A stretch of 55,062 nt of DNA from Caballeronia choica. Lineage in GTDB: Bacteria; Pseudomonadota; Gammaproteobacteria; Burkholderiales; Burkholderiaceae. Made by a program: the position numbers and the translations under genes. Location: assembly GCF_001544535.1 (NCBI RefSeq), contig NZ_FCON02000046.1, positions 1 to 55,062 of the forward strand, given 5' to 3'. Under the pieces are notes generated by a model. It made no database searches and was not told the DNA's origin. It saw nothing but the letters and a program-made list of their open reading frames with translations. Positions 34,411 through 43,179 of this stretch are shown piece by piece. Position 1 is the stretch's first letter; every line of letters begins with the position of its first letter.

Positions 34411-35589
34411 ATGGCTTCGATTTCCCCTTCCGCCTGCCTGCCCCGCGACCTCGACGACGCGCTTCTGGTCGGCCGCGTATGGCGTTCGGCGCCTGTCGAC
34501 GGACCGTCGGTCGTCGTCGTGCGGCGGGGCGAAGTGTTCGATATCACGTCGAGCGCGCCGACCACCGCCGACCTGTTCGATCGCGCCGACATCCTCGACA
34601 TCGCGCGCCATGCGCCGGGCGAGTCGCTGGGTCGCGTGGAGACGCTGATCGAAGGCGCGCTGAGCGACGCGGCCCTGCCGTCGAAGCTGCTCGCGCCGTG
34701 CGACGTGCAGGCGATCAAGGCATGCGGCGTCACCTTCGCCGTGAGCCTGCTGGAGCGCGTGATCGAGGAACAGGCGAGCGGCGATGCGAGCAAGGCCGAG
34801 GAAGTGCGCGCGACGATCCACAAGCTGATCGGCGCGGATCTTTCGCAGATCAAGCCGGGGTCGGAAGCGGCCGCCGCGCTCAAGGCCGAACTCGAACGAC
34901 GCGGCGCGTGGTCGCAATACATGGAGGTTGGCATCGGGCCGGACGCGGAAGTGTTCACCAAGTCGCAGCCGATGTCGGCGGTGGGTTTTGGCGCGAGTGT
35001 CGGCCTGCATCCGGCATCGGCGTGGAACAATCCCGAGCCCGAGATCGTGCTGGCGGTCAATGCGCGTGGCGAGATCGTCGGTGCGACGCTGGGCAACGAT
35101 GTGAACCTGCGCGACATCGAAGGGCGCAGCGCGCTGTTGCTCGGCAAGGCGAAGGACAACAATGGCTCGTGCGCGATCGGCCCGTTCGTGCGGCTGTTCG
35201 ACGAGCGCTTCACGCTCGATACCGTGCGCGAAGCGAGCGTGAGCCTCGAGATTGCCGGCACCGACGACTTCGTGCTCGAAGGCGTGAGCCACATGCGCGA
35301 GATCAGCCGCGACCCGGCGGACCTCGTCGGGCAGACGCATGGTGCGCACCATCAATATCCCGACGGCTTCATGCTGTTCCTCGGCACGATGTTCTCGCCG
35401 ATCAAGGATCGCGACGCGCCGGGCGGCGGGTTTACGCATCATGCGGGAGATGTGGTGACGATCGCCACGCCGGCGATCGGGGCGCTGGTGAATCCGGTGG
35501 GGTCGGCGGTGGATATCCCGGCGTGGGAGTTCGGCGTGCGAGCGCTGTATGCGAGTCTTGCGCGGCGGGGGATCGTCGCCGGCGCCTGA
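34411..35589 (+). CDS. Fumarylacetoacetate hydrolase-family protein
   Basis: The 392-residue protein has an N-terminal region (CLPRDLDDALLVGRVWRSAP ... VVVVRRGEVFDIT) and a C-terminal FAH fold with GIGPDAEVFTKSQPMSAVG, NNPEPEIVLAVN (metal-binding Glu residues), GATLGNDVNLRDIEGRSALL and GKAKDNNGSCAIGP. FAH-family enzymes hydrolyse or hydrate 2-oxo- and diketo-acids using a divalent metal. The long form suggests a sugar-acid or aromatic meta-cleavage pathway enzyme, but the substrate is not clear. CACGGAGACG precedes ATG 34411. It ends ten bases from the convergent carboxylesterase. Confidence 0.82.
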   Translation: MASISPSACLPRDLDDALLVGRVWRSAPVDGPSVVVVRRGEVFDITSSAPTTADLFDRADILDIARHAPGESLGRVETLIEGALSDAALPSKLLAPCDVQAIKACGVTFAVSLLERVIEEQASGDASKAEEVRATIHKLIGADLSQIKPGSEAAAALKAELERRGAWSQYMEVGIGPDAEVFTKSQPMSAVGFGASVGLHPASAWNNPEPEIVLAVNARGEIVGATLGNDVNLRDIEGRSALLLGKAKDNNGSCAIGPFVRLFDERFTLDTVREASVSLEIAGTDDFVLEGVSHMREISRDPADLVGQTHGAHHQYPDGFMLFLGTMFSPIKDRDAPGGGFTHHAGDVVTIATPAIGALVNPVGSAVDIPAWEFGVRALYASLARRGIVAGA

Positions 35590-35599
35590 GGTGGGGTGT

Positions 35600-36283
35600 T
35601 TAAACCGCCCCCTGAACCCACCGGGCCCCAAGCCATTCCCGCAAGGCTTCGATCTCTTCAAGACAGACCGAATGCGCCATCGGATAGGCATTCCATTCAA
35701 CCGGACAGCCAGCCGCAAGCGCGAAGTCGCGGCCTTGTTCTCCAAGCCGCAGCGGCAACACGTCATCGAACGTGCCGTGAGCGGCAAAAACCGGCGTGCC
35801 ACGATTGGCCTCACTGAGCGACCCCTCGATGAGGCTCTTCGACGGCACATAGCCCGACAGCACGATCAACCCCGCGAGCTTCTCCGGATGCGTGAGGCCC
35901 GCCGAATAGGTCATCGCCCCGCCTTGCGAAAACCCCGCGAGAAAAATTCTTTCGGTGGGAATGCCGCGCGCGTTCTCCCGCGCAATCAGGCGCCGCACGG
36001 CGCCGCACGACGCCTCGATGCCCGCCTCGTCGACGCGCCGCTCGATGCCCTCGAACGACAAAATGTCGTACCACGCGCGCATCACGTAGCCGTTGTTGGC
36101 CGTCACGGCGATCTCCGGCGCGTTCGGGAACACGAAACGCACGGCGGGCGCATCCTGAAGGCGCAACTCGGGCACGAGCGAGACGAAGTCGTTGGCATCG
36201 GCACCAAGGCCGTGCATCAGGATCACCGCAAATTCGGGATTGGGTGCGGTCTCGATTTCGATCGTCGATGGCTGGTCGGTCAT
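35600..36283 (-). CDS. Phospholipase/carboxylesterase family alpha/beta hydrolase
   Basis: The 227-residue protein has ILMHGLGADANDFVSLVPEL (oxyanion region), FVFPNAPEIAVTANNGYVMR AWYD, the nucleophile elbow FLAGFSQGGAMT, VFAAHGTFDDVLP with the acid residue and the late YPMAHSVC histidine. This is the COG0400-type serine carboxylesterase family, cytoplasmic and broad in short acyl ester substrates. AAGGACAG precedes ATG 36283. It is 21 bases downstream of nothing on its strand that is coupled: the MAPEG gene ends at 36305, so the two may be cotranscribed. Confidence 0.88.
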   Translation of the reverse strand: MTDQPSTIEIETAPNPEFAVILMHGLGADANDFVSLVPELRLQDAPAVRFVFPNAPEIAVTANNGYVMRAWYDILSFEGIERRVDEAGIEASCGAVRRLIARENARGIPTERIFLAGFSQGGAMTYSAGLTHPEKLAGLIVLSGYVPSKSLIEGSLSEANRGTPVFAAHGTFDDVLPLRLGEQGRDFALAAGCPVEWNAYPMAHSVCLEEIEALREWLGARWVQGAV

Positions 36284-36304
36284 GTTGCTCTGTCCTTGGG
36301 AAAT

Positions 36305-36694
36305 TCAGATGATGGGAACCAGCACGAGGATGATGCCGACGAGCGACACCATCCACACCAGCGAGCGCAGGAACGGCACGCCCGCCGCGTAAAGCGGCAA
36401 GTAGACCACGCGCGCCACGAAGTAGAGCAGCGCGCCCATGTGCGTCTGCGCGCCTTCGCGTCCGACGACGTGCGCGATCAGGATGGCGGCGGCGAACACG
36501 GGCAGCGTCTCGAAGAGATTGCTCTGTGCGCGCATCAGGCGGCCCGTCAGCTTGCGCGGCGGCGGCGCGGGTGCGTCGCGCGGGCCGGCGTTGTAGCCGA
36601 TGCCCGTTTCGCCATTGCGCAGCAAAGCAGGCAGCAGCACCTGCACGAGCGCCAGCACCAGCGTCCAGGCGAGAACCGTCAATTCGAAACTCAT
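36305..36694 (-). CDS. MAPEG-family membrane protein
   Basis: The 129-residue protein has four hydrophobic segments and the MAPEG pattern: an initial helix (SFELTVLAWTLVLALVQVLL), GYNAGPRDAP, RLMRAQSNLFETLPVFAAAI and VYLPLYAAGVPFLRSLVWMV. MAPEG proteins are small trimeric glutathione- or lipid-linked enzymes of unknown role in bacteria. GGAGACGCC precedes ATG 36694. It is upstream of the carboxylesterase gene and in the same direction. Confidence 0.85.
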   Translation of the reverse strand: MSFELTVLAWTLVLALVQVLLPALLRNGETGIGYNAGPRDAPAPPPRKLTGRLMRAQSNLFETLPVFAAAILIAHVVGREGAQTHMGALLYFVARVVYLPLYAAGVPFLRSLVWMVSLVGIILVLVPII

Positions 36695-36817
36695 GGCGTC
36701 TCCGTGAGGCGGGGTGAATCGGTCGAAGCAATCGGGCACGGCAAACCGCGTGCGGGCCATGATGCCATCGCATGGCGACAACGTGTAGTCTTGTCGTTTT
36801 TGGCACGGACAGCGCTC

Positions 36818-37213
36818 ATGCAGACGATTCCCCTGCGCCTCGTTCCCGGCGACGACCTGCGCGCGTCGCTCGAAGACATCGCGCGTTCGCGGGCGCTTTC
36901 CGCCGCTTTCGTGCTGCAGGGCATCGGCAGCCTGAGCGTTGCGCAACTGCGCTATGCGGGCATCGACGAGCCGGCTGAACTGCGCGGCGACCTCGAAATC
37001 CTGACGCTCGCCGGGTCGCTTTCCGTCGACGGCGCCCATCTGCACATGTCGGTTTCCGACCGCGACGGGCGCGTGTTCGGCGGGCATGTCGCGAAAGGCT
37101 GCATCGTGCGCACGACGGCCGAAATCCTGGTCGCCGGGCTTGCCGAGCATCGCTTTTCGCGCGAGACCGATCCGCTCACGGGCTTTCCCGAACTCGTCGT
37201 CAGGCCGCGCTAA
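36818..37213 (+). CDS. PPC-domain (DUF296) protein
   Basis: The 131-residue protein consists entirely of a PPC/DUF296 domain: LRLVPGDDLRASLEDIARSR, FVLQGIGSLSVAQLRYAGI, LEILTLAGSLSVDGAHLHMS and FGGHVAKGCIVRTTAEILV, which contains a metal-site-like HxHMS...GGHV pattern. In plants the domain accompanies AT-hook DNA-binding proteins; bacterial stand-alone members are of unknown function. It converges on the PAP2 gene with two bases between stops. Confidence 0.82.
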   Translation: MQTIPLRLVPGDDLRASLEDIARSRALSAAFVLQGIGSLSVAQLRYAGIDEPAELRGDLEILTLAGSLSVDGAHLHMSVSDRDGRVFGGHVAKGCIVRTTAEILVAGLAEHRFSRETDPLTGFPELVVRPR

Positions 37214-37215
37214 CG

Positions 37216-38031
37216 CTAACGGCGGCGTCCTTGCCGCACCATGCGCGCAAGTTCGACACTCAAAATGCACGCGACCAGCCAAGCCGTGCCCGAGGCAAAA
37301 CCCGCCAGCACGTCGCTGGCGAAATGCACGCGCAGGAACACGCGACTGCAGGCGGTGGTGAACGCGACGATCGTCGCCGCGATTACGACGGGCAGATGCC
37401 AGCGCGCGGGCGTCGTCCGCACGAGCACGTAGGCAATCATCCCGTAGGTGACGAGCGACCCCGACGTATGCCCGCTCGGAAAGCTCCAGCCGGATGCGGT
37501 TGCGATCGCCTGATCGTGAACCGGGCGCACGCGCTCGAAGATATGCTTGAGCGTCGTGTTGAGCACGCCGTTGCCGGCGATCGCGAGCACGAGGCCGAGC
37601 GCGAGCATCCGCCTCCTCGCGATGAGCAAGAGCGCTGCCCCGCCGATGCACCACACCGCCAGCAGCCACGGATCGCCGAGATGCGTGATCCAGGCGAACG
37701 CGCGGAGCACGCCGGGCGCGACCGACTGGCCGATGGCATCGGCGAACGTCTGGTCGAGCCGGCCGAGTTCTTCCTCGGCGCCGAGTTCGTCGGCAATCGC
37801 GGCGAACAGCGCGGCCGCGCCCGCGATGATCGCGAAACTCAGCGCGAGGTAGATCACGAGCCGCGTCTTCGGCGAGGCGCCGCCGCCCTGCTCGCGCGGC
37901 ACGCCGTAACGCAGCACGAGCCGCCACGCGAGCGGCACGCCGACGACGAGCGCGAGCAGCAGCAAGCCGAAGCCGGCGAGCGCATGCTCGCCGGCAAAGT
38001 GCGCGATGGCGCCGCTGTCGACGGCGTTCAT
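37216..38031 (-). CDS. PAP2-family membrane phosphatase
   Basis: The 271-residue protein has about six hydrophobic segments and all three PAP2 motifs: KHIFERVRP, FPSGHTSG and SRVFLRVHFASD. It would dephosphorylate phosphatidic acid, lipid pyrophosphates or related substrates at the membrane face. Its start overlaps the metallophosphatase stop as ATGA, so the gene is coupled to the two genes upstream. The three-gene operon suggests phospholipid or glycolipid head-group turnover. Confidence 0.88.
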   Translation of the reverse strand: MNAVDSGAIAHFAGEHALAGFGLLLLALVVGVPLAWRLVLRYGVPREQGGGASPKTRLVIYLALSFAIIAGAAALFAAIADELGAEEELGRLDQTFADAIGQSVAPGVLRAFAWITHLGDPWLLAVWCIGGAALLLIARRRMLALGLVLAIAGNGVLNTTLKHIFERVRPVHDQAIATASGWSFPSGHTSGSLVTYGMIAYVLVRTTPARWHLPVVIAATIVAFTTACSRVFLRVHFASDVLAGFASGTAWLVACILSVELARMVRQGRRR

Positions 38032-38864
38032 GGGGTTTCGCAGGCTTGCAGCGCCTGGTCGAAGACGAGTTCGTGATGCGTCACCGGCCCGAACGCGCCG
38101 CTCGTTTCCGCGAAGTCCCAGCGTTCGACGACCGCCCGTCGTGGCCCCGGCACCGCGGGCTCGTAGCGGATCAGGTTCACCGAGTTGTTGATCGTGCCGC
38201 GCACCCGCGACGACATCGCCGTGCCCGCCTGCACGGCCCACATCCGGCGCGGCAGGTTCGCGAAGGTGTCATGCAGCGGCAGCACGTACGGCAGGTGGAT
38301 GTGGCCGCCGACGATCAGGTCCGCGCCCGCGCGCGCCCAGCGCTGCACGGCGCGCTCGCGCCCGTGCAGCAGGTTGGTTTCGTCCTGCGCGCGCGTGACG
38401 GCGACTGGCTGGTGCGTGACCACGACGCGCAGTTGCGCGGGCGTCGCGCGTTCGAGCCGTTCGGCGACCCGCCTCACCTGCTGCATCGAGACCTCGCCGT
38501 CCTTGTGCCGGTAGGCGCGCGTCGTGTTGAGCGCGAGCACGAGCAGTTCCGGCGACTCGAATTCCGGCTCCAGATTCGCGCCGAACACGCGCTGATGATT
38601 CGCATACGGACGAAACATCCGCGCGAACACGTTGAAGAGCGGAATGTCGTGATTGCCGGGCACGACGAGCGCGGGCGTCGCGCCGAGTTGGTCGACGAAC
38701 GCGCGCGCCGCGCGAAACTGCGCGCGGCGCGCGCGCTGCGTCAGGTCGCCGGACATCACGACGAGATCGGGCGGCAGCGCCGCGATCAGGTCCAAAAGCG
38801 CAGCGACGACGCGCGGCCGTTCAGTGCCGAAATGCGGATCGGAAATCTGCAGCAGCAGCGTCAT
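38028..38864 (-). CDS. Metallophosphatase (calcineurin-like)
   Basis: The 278-residue protein has the metal-binding motifs of metallophosphoesterases: LQISDPHFG, VVMSGDLTQRARRAQF, LVVPGNHDIPLFN, VVTHQPVA and VGGHIHLPY. It resembles Icc/CpdA-type or lipid-phosphate enzymes such as LpxH relatives; the substrate is unclear. The start at 38864 forms ATGA with the stop of the kinase-like gene and the stop forms ATGA with the PAP2 gene, so all three are translationally coupled. Confidence 0.88.
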   Translation of the reverse strand: MTLLLQISDPHFGTERPRVVAALLDLIAALPPDLVVMSGDLTQRARRAQFRAARAFVDQLGATPALVVPGNHDIPLFNVFARMFRPYANHQRVFGANLEPEFESPELLVLALNTTRAYRHKDGEVSMQQVRRVAERLERATPAQLRVVVTHQPVAVTRAQDETNLLHGRERAVQRWARAGADLIVGGHIHLPYVLPLHDTFANLPRRMWAVQAGTAMSSRVRGTINNSVNLIRYEPAVPGPRRAVVERWDFAETSGAFGPVTHHELVFDQALQACETP

Positions 38865-39871
38865 GAGCGATTGGCGAGGGCGATGTCGGGCTCCGGCTTG
38901 AGCAGGAAAAGCGGTTCGGGCGCGACGTGGAATTCGAGCGGCATGTCGAGCCACGCCAGTTCGCCGTCGGTCGCGATCTTGACGCGGCGGCGGCGCTTCG
39001 ACGGATGCGTCACCGTGATGCTGCGAAACGTGAAGCTCATTACGTTGTCGGCGTCGCTCATGCGCCCGGCGGCGCCGAGAATCGACAGCGCGATCTGCGC
39101 AAGCCGGCCGATGGCGCGCGGCGCGATCGCTGCGAGCAAGCCCTGTTCCAGCAATGCGCTTTCCTTCATGCCGATCTGTTCGAGTTGCAGCCGGTTGTTG
39201 CCGACGAAGAGCGTCGAGGTGCGGATTTCGCGCATCTGTCCTTCGTGCTCGATGTGCAGGCGCAAATGGCGATGCCGGCGCAACAGCGTCGCCGCCGCCG
39301 AAAGCAGCGCGATCAGGCGGCTGCGGCCGAACTGGCGCTTGTAGGTCTCGCGGTCCTCGAGCAGCTTGGGATACAGGCCGAGACTCGCGTTGACGAGGAA
39401 CATCCGGCCATTCACCACGCCAACCTGCACGGGATAAGCGCGCGCGGTCAGGAGGAGTCGCGTCGATGCGTCGAGGTCGGCGGGAATGCCGTGGTCGCGG
39501 CTGAAGTAGTTGAAGGTGCCGCGCGGCAGCACGGCGAACGGGCAACCGCTGCCGAGCGTCGCCTGCGCGACGGCGCATAGCGTGCCGTCGCCGCCCGCGC
39601 CCACCACCACGCCGCTTTGCGCGATCGCGTCCTCGACGGCCATCCGGGCGCTGGCGGCGAGTTCGGCGGGGTCGTCGACGAGGCGCAGTTCAAAACGACG
39701 GCCCGCTCCGCCGAGTTCGCGCTCGAGGACGGCGCGCGTGGCGTCGGTCTGCCTGCGGCCGGAGCCTGCGTTCATCACGACGAAAAATGGCGCATCGGCG
39801 GGGATGGTGAGCACCGGGGCGTCGGCGGGAGATGCGGTCGATGGCGCGGCGGGCGTGTCGAGAGGGGTCAT
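38861..39871 (-). CDS. Diacylglycerol kinase-like lipid kinase (YegS/DagK fold)
   Basis: The 336-residue protein has the DAGK catalytic pattern: FFVVMNAGSGRRQTDATRAV, VVGAGGDGTLCAVAQATLGS (the GGDGT nucleotide loop), AVLPRGTFNYFSRDHGIP, FLVNASLGLYPKL and the late KIATDGELAW. It phosphorylates diacylglycerol or a related lipid at the membrane. ATG 39871 has AAGGAG upstream; the longer frame to 40144 is not family-like. It is the first gene of the coupled lipid-phosphate operon. Confidence 0.86.
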   Translation of the reverse strand: MTPLDTPAAPSTASPADAPVLTIPADAPFFVVMNAGSGRRQTDATRAVLERELGGAGRRFELRLVDDPAELAASARMAVEDAIAQSGVVVGAGGDGTLCAVAQATLGSGCPFAVLPRGTFNYFSRDHGIPADLDASTRLLLTARAYPVQVGVVNGRMFLVNASLGLYPKLLEDRETYKRQFGRSRLIALLSAAATLLRRHRHLRLHIEHEGQMREIRTSTLFVGNNRLQLEQIGMKESALLEQGLLAAIAPRAIGRLAQIALSILGAAGRMSDADNVMSFTFRSITVTHPSKRRRRVKIATDGELAWLDMPLEFHVAPEPLFLLKPEPDIALANRS

Positions 39872-40218
39872 CGGGCGAGCGCTCCTTCGGCGCGCGACGT
39901 GGCCGCTCGTTCGGGACGAGGAGCGGCGCGGCGCAAATTCCATGCGTCGCGGCGAGTATTCGAGTCGCTTACAGTTGGCTTGGTTCCAGCAGCGCGCAGT
40001 GCCGGCAATACCCGCGCTCTCCGGCGAACGAGGCATTCCCCGATGCTTTGACGCACCGATGCGGCCCGCTTCGTCAGGGTGCCTCGGCGACCCGCGAAGC
40101 GCGCAGATGCCTGGCAAATGAAACGCAACCTGCTCGGGAACCAACGGACGTCAAGTTAAAAATCGCCGATGAATATCGGCGACTGTCTCAACGTTCATGA
40201 ACCCGGGCGCACCCGGCC
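39872..40218. other. Intergenic gap, nothing recognised
   Basis: This 347 bp stretch lies upstream of the lipid kinase operon and downstream of the CBS gene. It must hold the operon promoter, but no confident -35/-10 pair, hairpin terminator or conserved small gene was found. Confidence 0.45.
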
Positions 40219-40659
40219 TCACGTGTGCTCACCCCGAATATAAAACTCAAGCTGCTGAATGGTGAATTGCTGCTCCGAAATGATGTTCTTCACCAGGTCG
40301 CCGATTGAAATCATTCCGACCAGCTTGCCGCCGTCGATCACCGGCAAATGGCGCATGCGCTTGTCGGTCATGAGGGCCATGCAGTCGTCGGTGGTCTGGT
40401 CGAGGCGCACGTAGCGCACCTGCGCGGTCATGATGTCGCGCACCGGCGTCTGCTTCGACGCGCGGTCCATCAGCACGACTTTTCGGGCGTAGTCGCGCTC
40501 CGTCATGATGCCGACGATCTCGTCGCCCTCCGTGACCACGACCGCGCCGATATGCTTCTCGGCCATCAACTTGATCGCGTCGAACACCGATGCCGTCGCG
40601 GCAATCGTATAGACCGTTTGTTCGGGCTTCGAATTCAGAACCTGTGCGACAGTTGCCAT
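40219..40659 (-). CDS. Stand-alone CBS-domain-pair protein
   Basis: The 146-residue protein is one CBS (Bateman) pair: VYTIAATASVFDAIKLMAEK HIGAVVV, IVGIMTERDYARKVVL, VRDIMTAQVRYVRLDQTTDD and LVGMISIGDLVKNII. CBS pairs bind adenine nucleotides and act as energy or redox sensors; no output domain is attached. GGAGGCG precedes ATG 40659. It appears monocistronic. Confidence 0.88.
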   Translation of the reverse strand: MATVAQVLNSKPEQTVYTIAATASVFDAIKLMAEKHIGAVVVTEGDEIVGIMTERDYARKVVLMDRASKQTPVRDIMTAQVRYVRLDQTTDDCMALMTDKRMRHLPVIDGGKLVGMISIGDLVKNIISEQQFTIQQLEFYIRGEHT

Positions 40660-40995
40660 CGAACGCCTCCGTTTGACCGCACGACGCGCATCGGCCGATG
40701 CGCGCCTTCTTTCTTGTCCGGGATCGTCGCTGCTCGTCGCGGCATGTGGCAGCCGGCATGCCCGGCAATTACGCTCTGATTACCCCGACTATTCAAAAAG
40801 TATAGTTCAGAGACACGTCCCGATGTGCGCCGCCACCCACTATGCACGAAGCCGCGCCCCTCATCGCCCGCTCAAGATACCTTCAGTTTCGCAGAAGATT
40901 GCCGCTAATCAGAAATCAGCGCCTGGAAGCGGGCAACGTCAAGTGACGCAACAACGACGCCACCAGCGGTTCCAGGCGACGATCAGGGGAAAAGA
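40660..40995. other. Divergent intergenic region, cheV/CBS promoters
   Basis: This 336 bp gap separates the divergent CBS and cheV genes. An AT-richer patch at about 40785-40812 (CTATTCAAAAAGTATAGTTC) is the likeliest promoter zone, with TATAGT as a possible -10 box. No gene or terminator is seen. Confidence 0.4.
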
Positions 40996-41952
40996 GTGAG
41001 CAGTTCACAGCACGATATCGAGCAGCGGGTCCGGCTCGCCGGCAACAATATGTTCGAGTTGCTGCTGTTCCGCCTGGGCGAAGCCCCGGATTCGGCGCAG
41101 CGGGAACTCTACGGCATCAATGTATTCAAGGTCCGTGAAATTCTCGCGATGCCGGCCATCACGGCCGTCGCGGGCGCGAAACCGGAAATTCTCGGCGTCG
41201 CGGACATTCGCGGCCAGATCATCCCGGTCATCGATCTGGCGAAAGTCACCGGTTGCCGTCCGAAGCATGGGCCGAAGATTTTGCTCGTTACCGAATTCGC
41301 GCGCACGACGCAAGGCTTCGCCGTCGAGGAAGTCGACGATATCGCGCGGCTGGAATGGAACCAGGTGTTGTCGGCGGAATCGCATTCGAGCGGCCGGACC
41401 GTGACGAGTTTCGCGCGCCTTGACGGCAACGTGGACGGTTCGCGGCTCGCGCAGGTGCTCGACGTCGAGCGGATCGTGCGGGACGTGCTGCCATCGCGGG
41501 ATGCCGAGATCACCGAGGCAAGCACCGGCCGCGTGAAGCTGAAGCCGGGCGCCAGGGTGCTCGCCGCCGACGATTCGGGCGTCGCACGCAGCCTGATCGA
41601 GCAAAGCCTGACGGCGATGGGCGTGCCGTTCGTGATGACGAAGACCGGCCAGGAAGCGTGGAATGTGCTGCAAAGCGCGCAGAAAAAGGCGCAAGCCGAC
41701 GGCACCGATATCGCCGACCAGATCGCGCTCGTCCTGACCGACCTCGAAATGCCGGAGATGGACGGCTTCACGCTCACGCGCCGCATCAAGGCGGACGCGG
41801 GACTCCAGTCGATTCCGGTCGTGATTCACTCGTCGCTTTCGGGGTCGGCGAACGAGCAGCATGTGCGCAGGGTCGGCGCGAACGCCTATGTGTCGAAGTT
41901 CGTCGCGGCTGAACTGGCGTCGGTCATGCGCGAGGCGCTTTACGGCACTTGA
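40996..41952 (+). CDS. cheV: Chemotaxis coupling protein CheV (CheW + receiver domain)
   Basis: The 318-residue protein has an N-terminal CheW-like domain (FELLLFRLGE, YGINVFKVREILAMP, ILGVADIRGQIIPVIDLAKV). A C-terminal receiver domain follows (RVLAADDSGVARSLIEQSLT, VLTDLEMPEMDGFTLTRR, and the conserved lysine in AYVSKF). CheV links chemoreceptors to CheA and is thought to tune adaptation. GTG 40996 has AGGGGAAAAGA upstream. It is alone here, with no other chemotaxis gene nearby, and is followed by a terminator. Confidence 0.92.
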   Translation: MSSSQHDIEQRVRLAGNNMFELLLFRLGEAPDSAQRELYGINVFKVREILAMPAITAVAGAKPEILGVADIRGQIIPVIDLAKVTGCRPKHGPKILLVTEFARTTQGFAVEEVDDIARLEWNQVLSAESHSSGRTVTSFARLDGNVDGSRLAQVLDVERIVRDVLPSRDAEITEASTGRVKLKPGARVLAADDSGVARSLIEQSLTAMGVPFVMTKTGQEAWNVLQSAQKKAQADGTDIADQIALVLTDLEMPEMDGFTLTRRIKADAGLQSIPVVIHSSLSGSANEQHVRRVGANAYVSKFVAAELASVMREALYGT

Positions 41953-41989
41953 TCGGAGGCGGTGGCAAACCAAAGCTCAAATGCGCCAA

Positions 41990-42042
41990 CGCCCGGTGCT
42001 CGCGGACCTTTTGAGTCTGCAGCACCGGGCGTCGGTTTGTTT
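41990..42042 (+). terminator. Rho-independent terminator after cheV
   Basis: CGCCCGGTGCT (41990-42000) pairs perfectly with AGCACCGGGCG (42021-42031). The loop is 20 bases and TCGGTTTGTTTCG follows. It lies 38 bases after the cheV stop and before the convergent gene ending at 42096. Confidence 0.75.
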
Positions 42043-42095
42043 CGTTCCTGCGAAGCACTCGCGACCGGTGGATAACCGGCCGCCTGCCGCTTCGA

Positions 42096-42368
42096 TCAGT
42101 GACCGAAGTAAACCGAGTTCGTGTCGCTCGTCTGCGCACGGCTGCCCGATTGGGCCAGCGTGTCACGCGAACCGCCGTAAGCGCGGGCATCCGTACCGTT
42201 CGCGGCTTGTTCGGCAGCGATGGTTTGCGCGCTCTGGCCTTGTTGCGATGCCGGTGCGCCAACGGCCGGACGGTAGAAAGGAGCCGGGCCGTAACCGCTG
42301 GCGAAAGCCGGTGCAGCCAGCGTGGCGGAAGCGGCGAGCAGCAAGGTAGCGAGAAGATTGCGTTTCAT
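42096..42368 (-). CDS. Small secreted protein, unknown function
   Basis: The 90-residue protein starts MKRNLLATLLLAASATLAAP with a signal peptide ending near AFA (residue 23). The short mature part is rich in Gly, Ala, Gln and Ser (YRPAVGAPASQQGQSAQTIA) and ends NSVYFGH. GGAGAACACCACC precedes ATG 42368; the ATG seven codons earlier lacks a site. No family is recognised. It is presumably periplasmic and expressed from the AT-rich region upstream. Confidence 0.7.
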   Translation of the reverse strand: MKRNLLATLLLAASATLAAPAFASGYGPAPFYRPAVGAPASQQGQSAQTIAAEQAANGTDARAYGGSRDTLAQSGSRAQTSDTNSVYFGH

Positions 42369-42669
42369 GGTGGTGTTCTCCAAAGGCATTTGACGTTCGT
42401 TTCAGAAGCGCCGCAGCAGTCTTGCTAGAAACTGTGTGCTACGTCGATGGAATGGAGTGTATACCCCTACTATCGGATTTTTATCCCCATAAATTTCAAT
42501 TCACTTTTCGAGATTGACCAACAATAGTTGGCACGCGGGTCTTGCGGAAACGGGCGCAAAAGCCCGCCCCGCAAGGCTTGGCGGGCATCGAGCAAAAGGT
42601 GGGATTTACGGGGGCGGAACAATCGCGGCGCAACTTTTTCGTGCGCCCGCGATTTTCATGGCGCTCAAG
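42369..42669. other. Intergenic region with AT-rich patch and terminator
   Basis: This gap holds an unusually AT-rich patch at about 42458-42528, the probable promoter of the small secreted gene. It also has a hairpin (GCCCGCC 42562-42568 with GGCGGGC 42580-42586) which, read on the minus strand, is followed by TTTTGCG. That hairpin is a plausible terminator for the response regulator ending at 42670. No gene is recognised. Confidence 0.5.
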
Positions 42670-43098
42670 TCAATGCACGAGACGCTTGATCAGACGAACC
42701 AGCGCATGCGGTGCGTTGCCCTTCTGGCAGTAGCCGTCGAAGCCAGCGCGCACGCCCTTCGTGCGCACGTAATCCTCGCCGAGCGCGGTAAACGCGATGA
42801 TGCCGGCGTCGCGCGTCGGCGAGATGCGCCTGAGCACGCGCGCGGTCGCAAAACCGTCGTGCTCCGGCATGCTGATATCGAGAACGACGACATGCGGCAC
42901 CCAGCCGTCGATTACGTGCAGCGCGTCGACGCCGCTCAACACGTAGCGCGTGTCGAGGCCATCGGCGGCAAGAGCAGCGGCGAGGCCTTCGGCGCTCGCT
43001 TCGTTATCGTCGACGACGAGGATTCGCCATCGTTGCACATCGACGTCGACACTTCGATCGGTCCAGAGGACGCAGGAGGGCTGAACGGCTGAATGCAT
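42670..43098 (-). CDS. Single-domain response regulator
   Basis: The 142-residue protein is a bare receiver domain: RILVVDDNEASAEGL with the acidic pair, VVVLDISMPEHDGF with phosphoryl-acceptor Asp74, IIAFTAL and the lysine in YCQKGN. There is no output domain, as in CheY- or Spo0F-like relay proteins. The first 23 residues before the fold are unusual, and a GTG start near VQRWRIL (about 43038) is possible. No histidine kinase gene is adjacent. The hypothetical gene at 43180 is not coupled to it. Confidence 0.8.
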   Translation of the reverse strand: MHSAVQPSCVLWTDRSVDVDVQRWRILVVDDNEASAEGLAAALAADGLDTRYVLSGVDALHVIDGWVPHVVVLDISMPEHDGFATARVLRRISPTRDAGIIAFTALGEDYVRTKGVRAGFDGYCQKGNAPHALVRLIKRLVH

Positions 43099-43179
43099 GT
43101 CACGCTCGGAATATTCGTCTGAACGTCACTCAGCAGGTTTCGCGCCCGGAGACGACCTTACCGATTCCGGACGAAGCGT

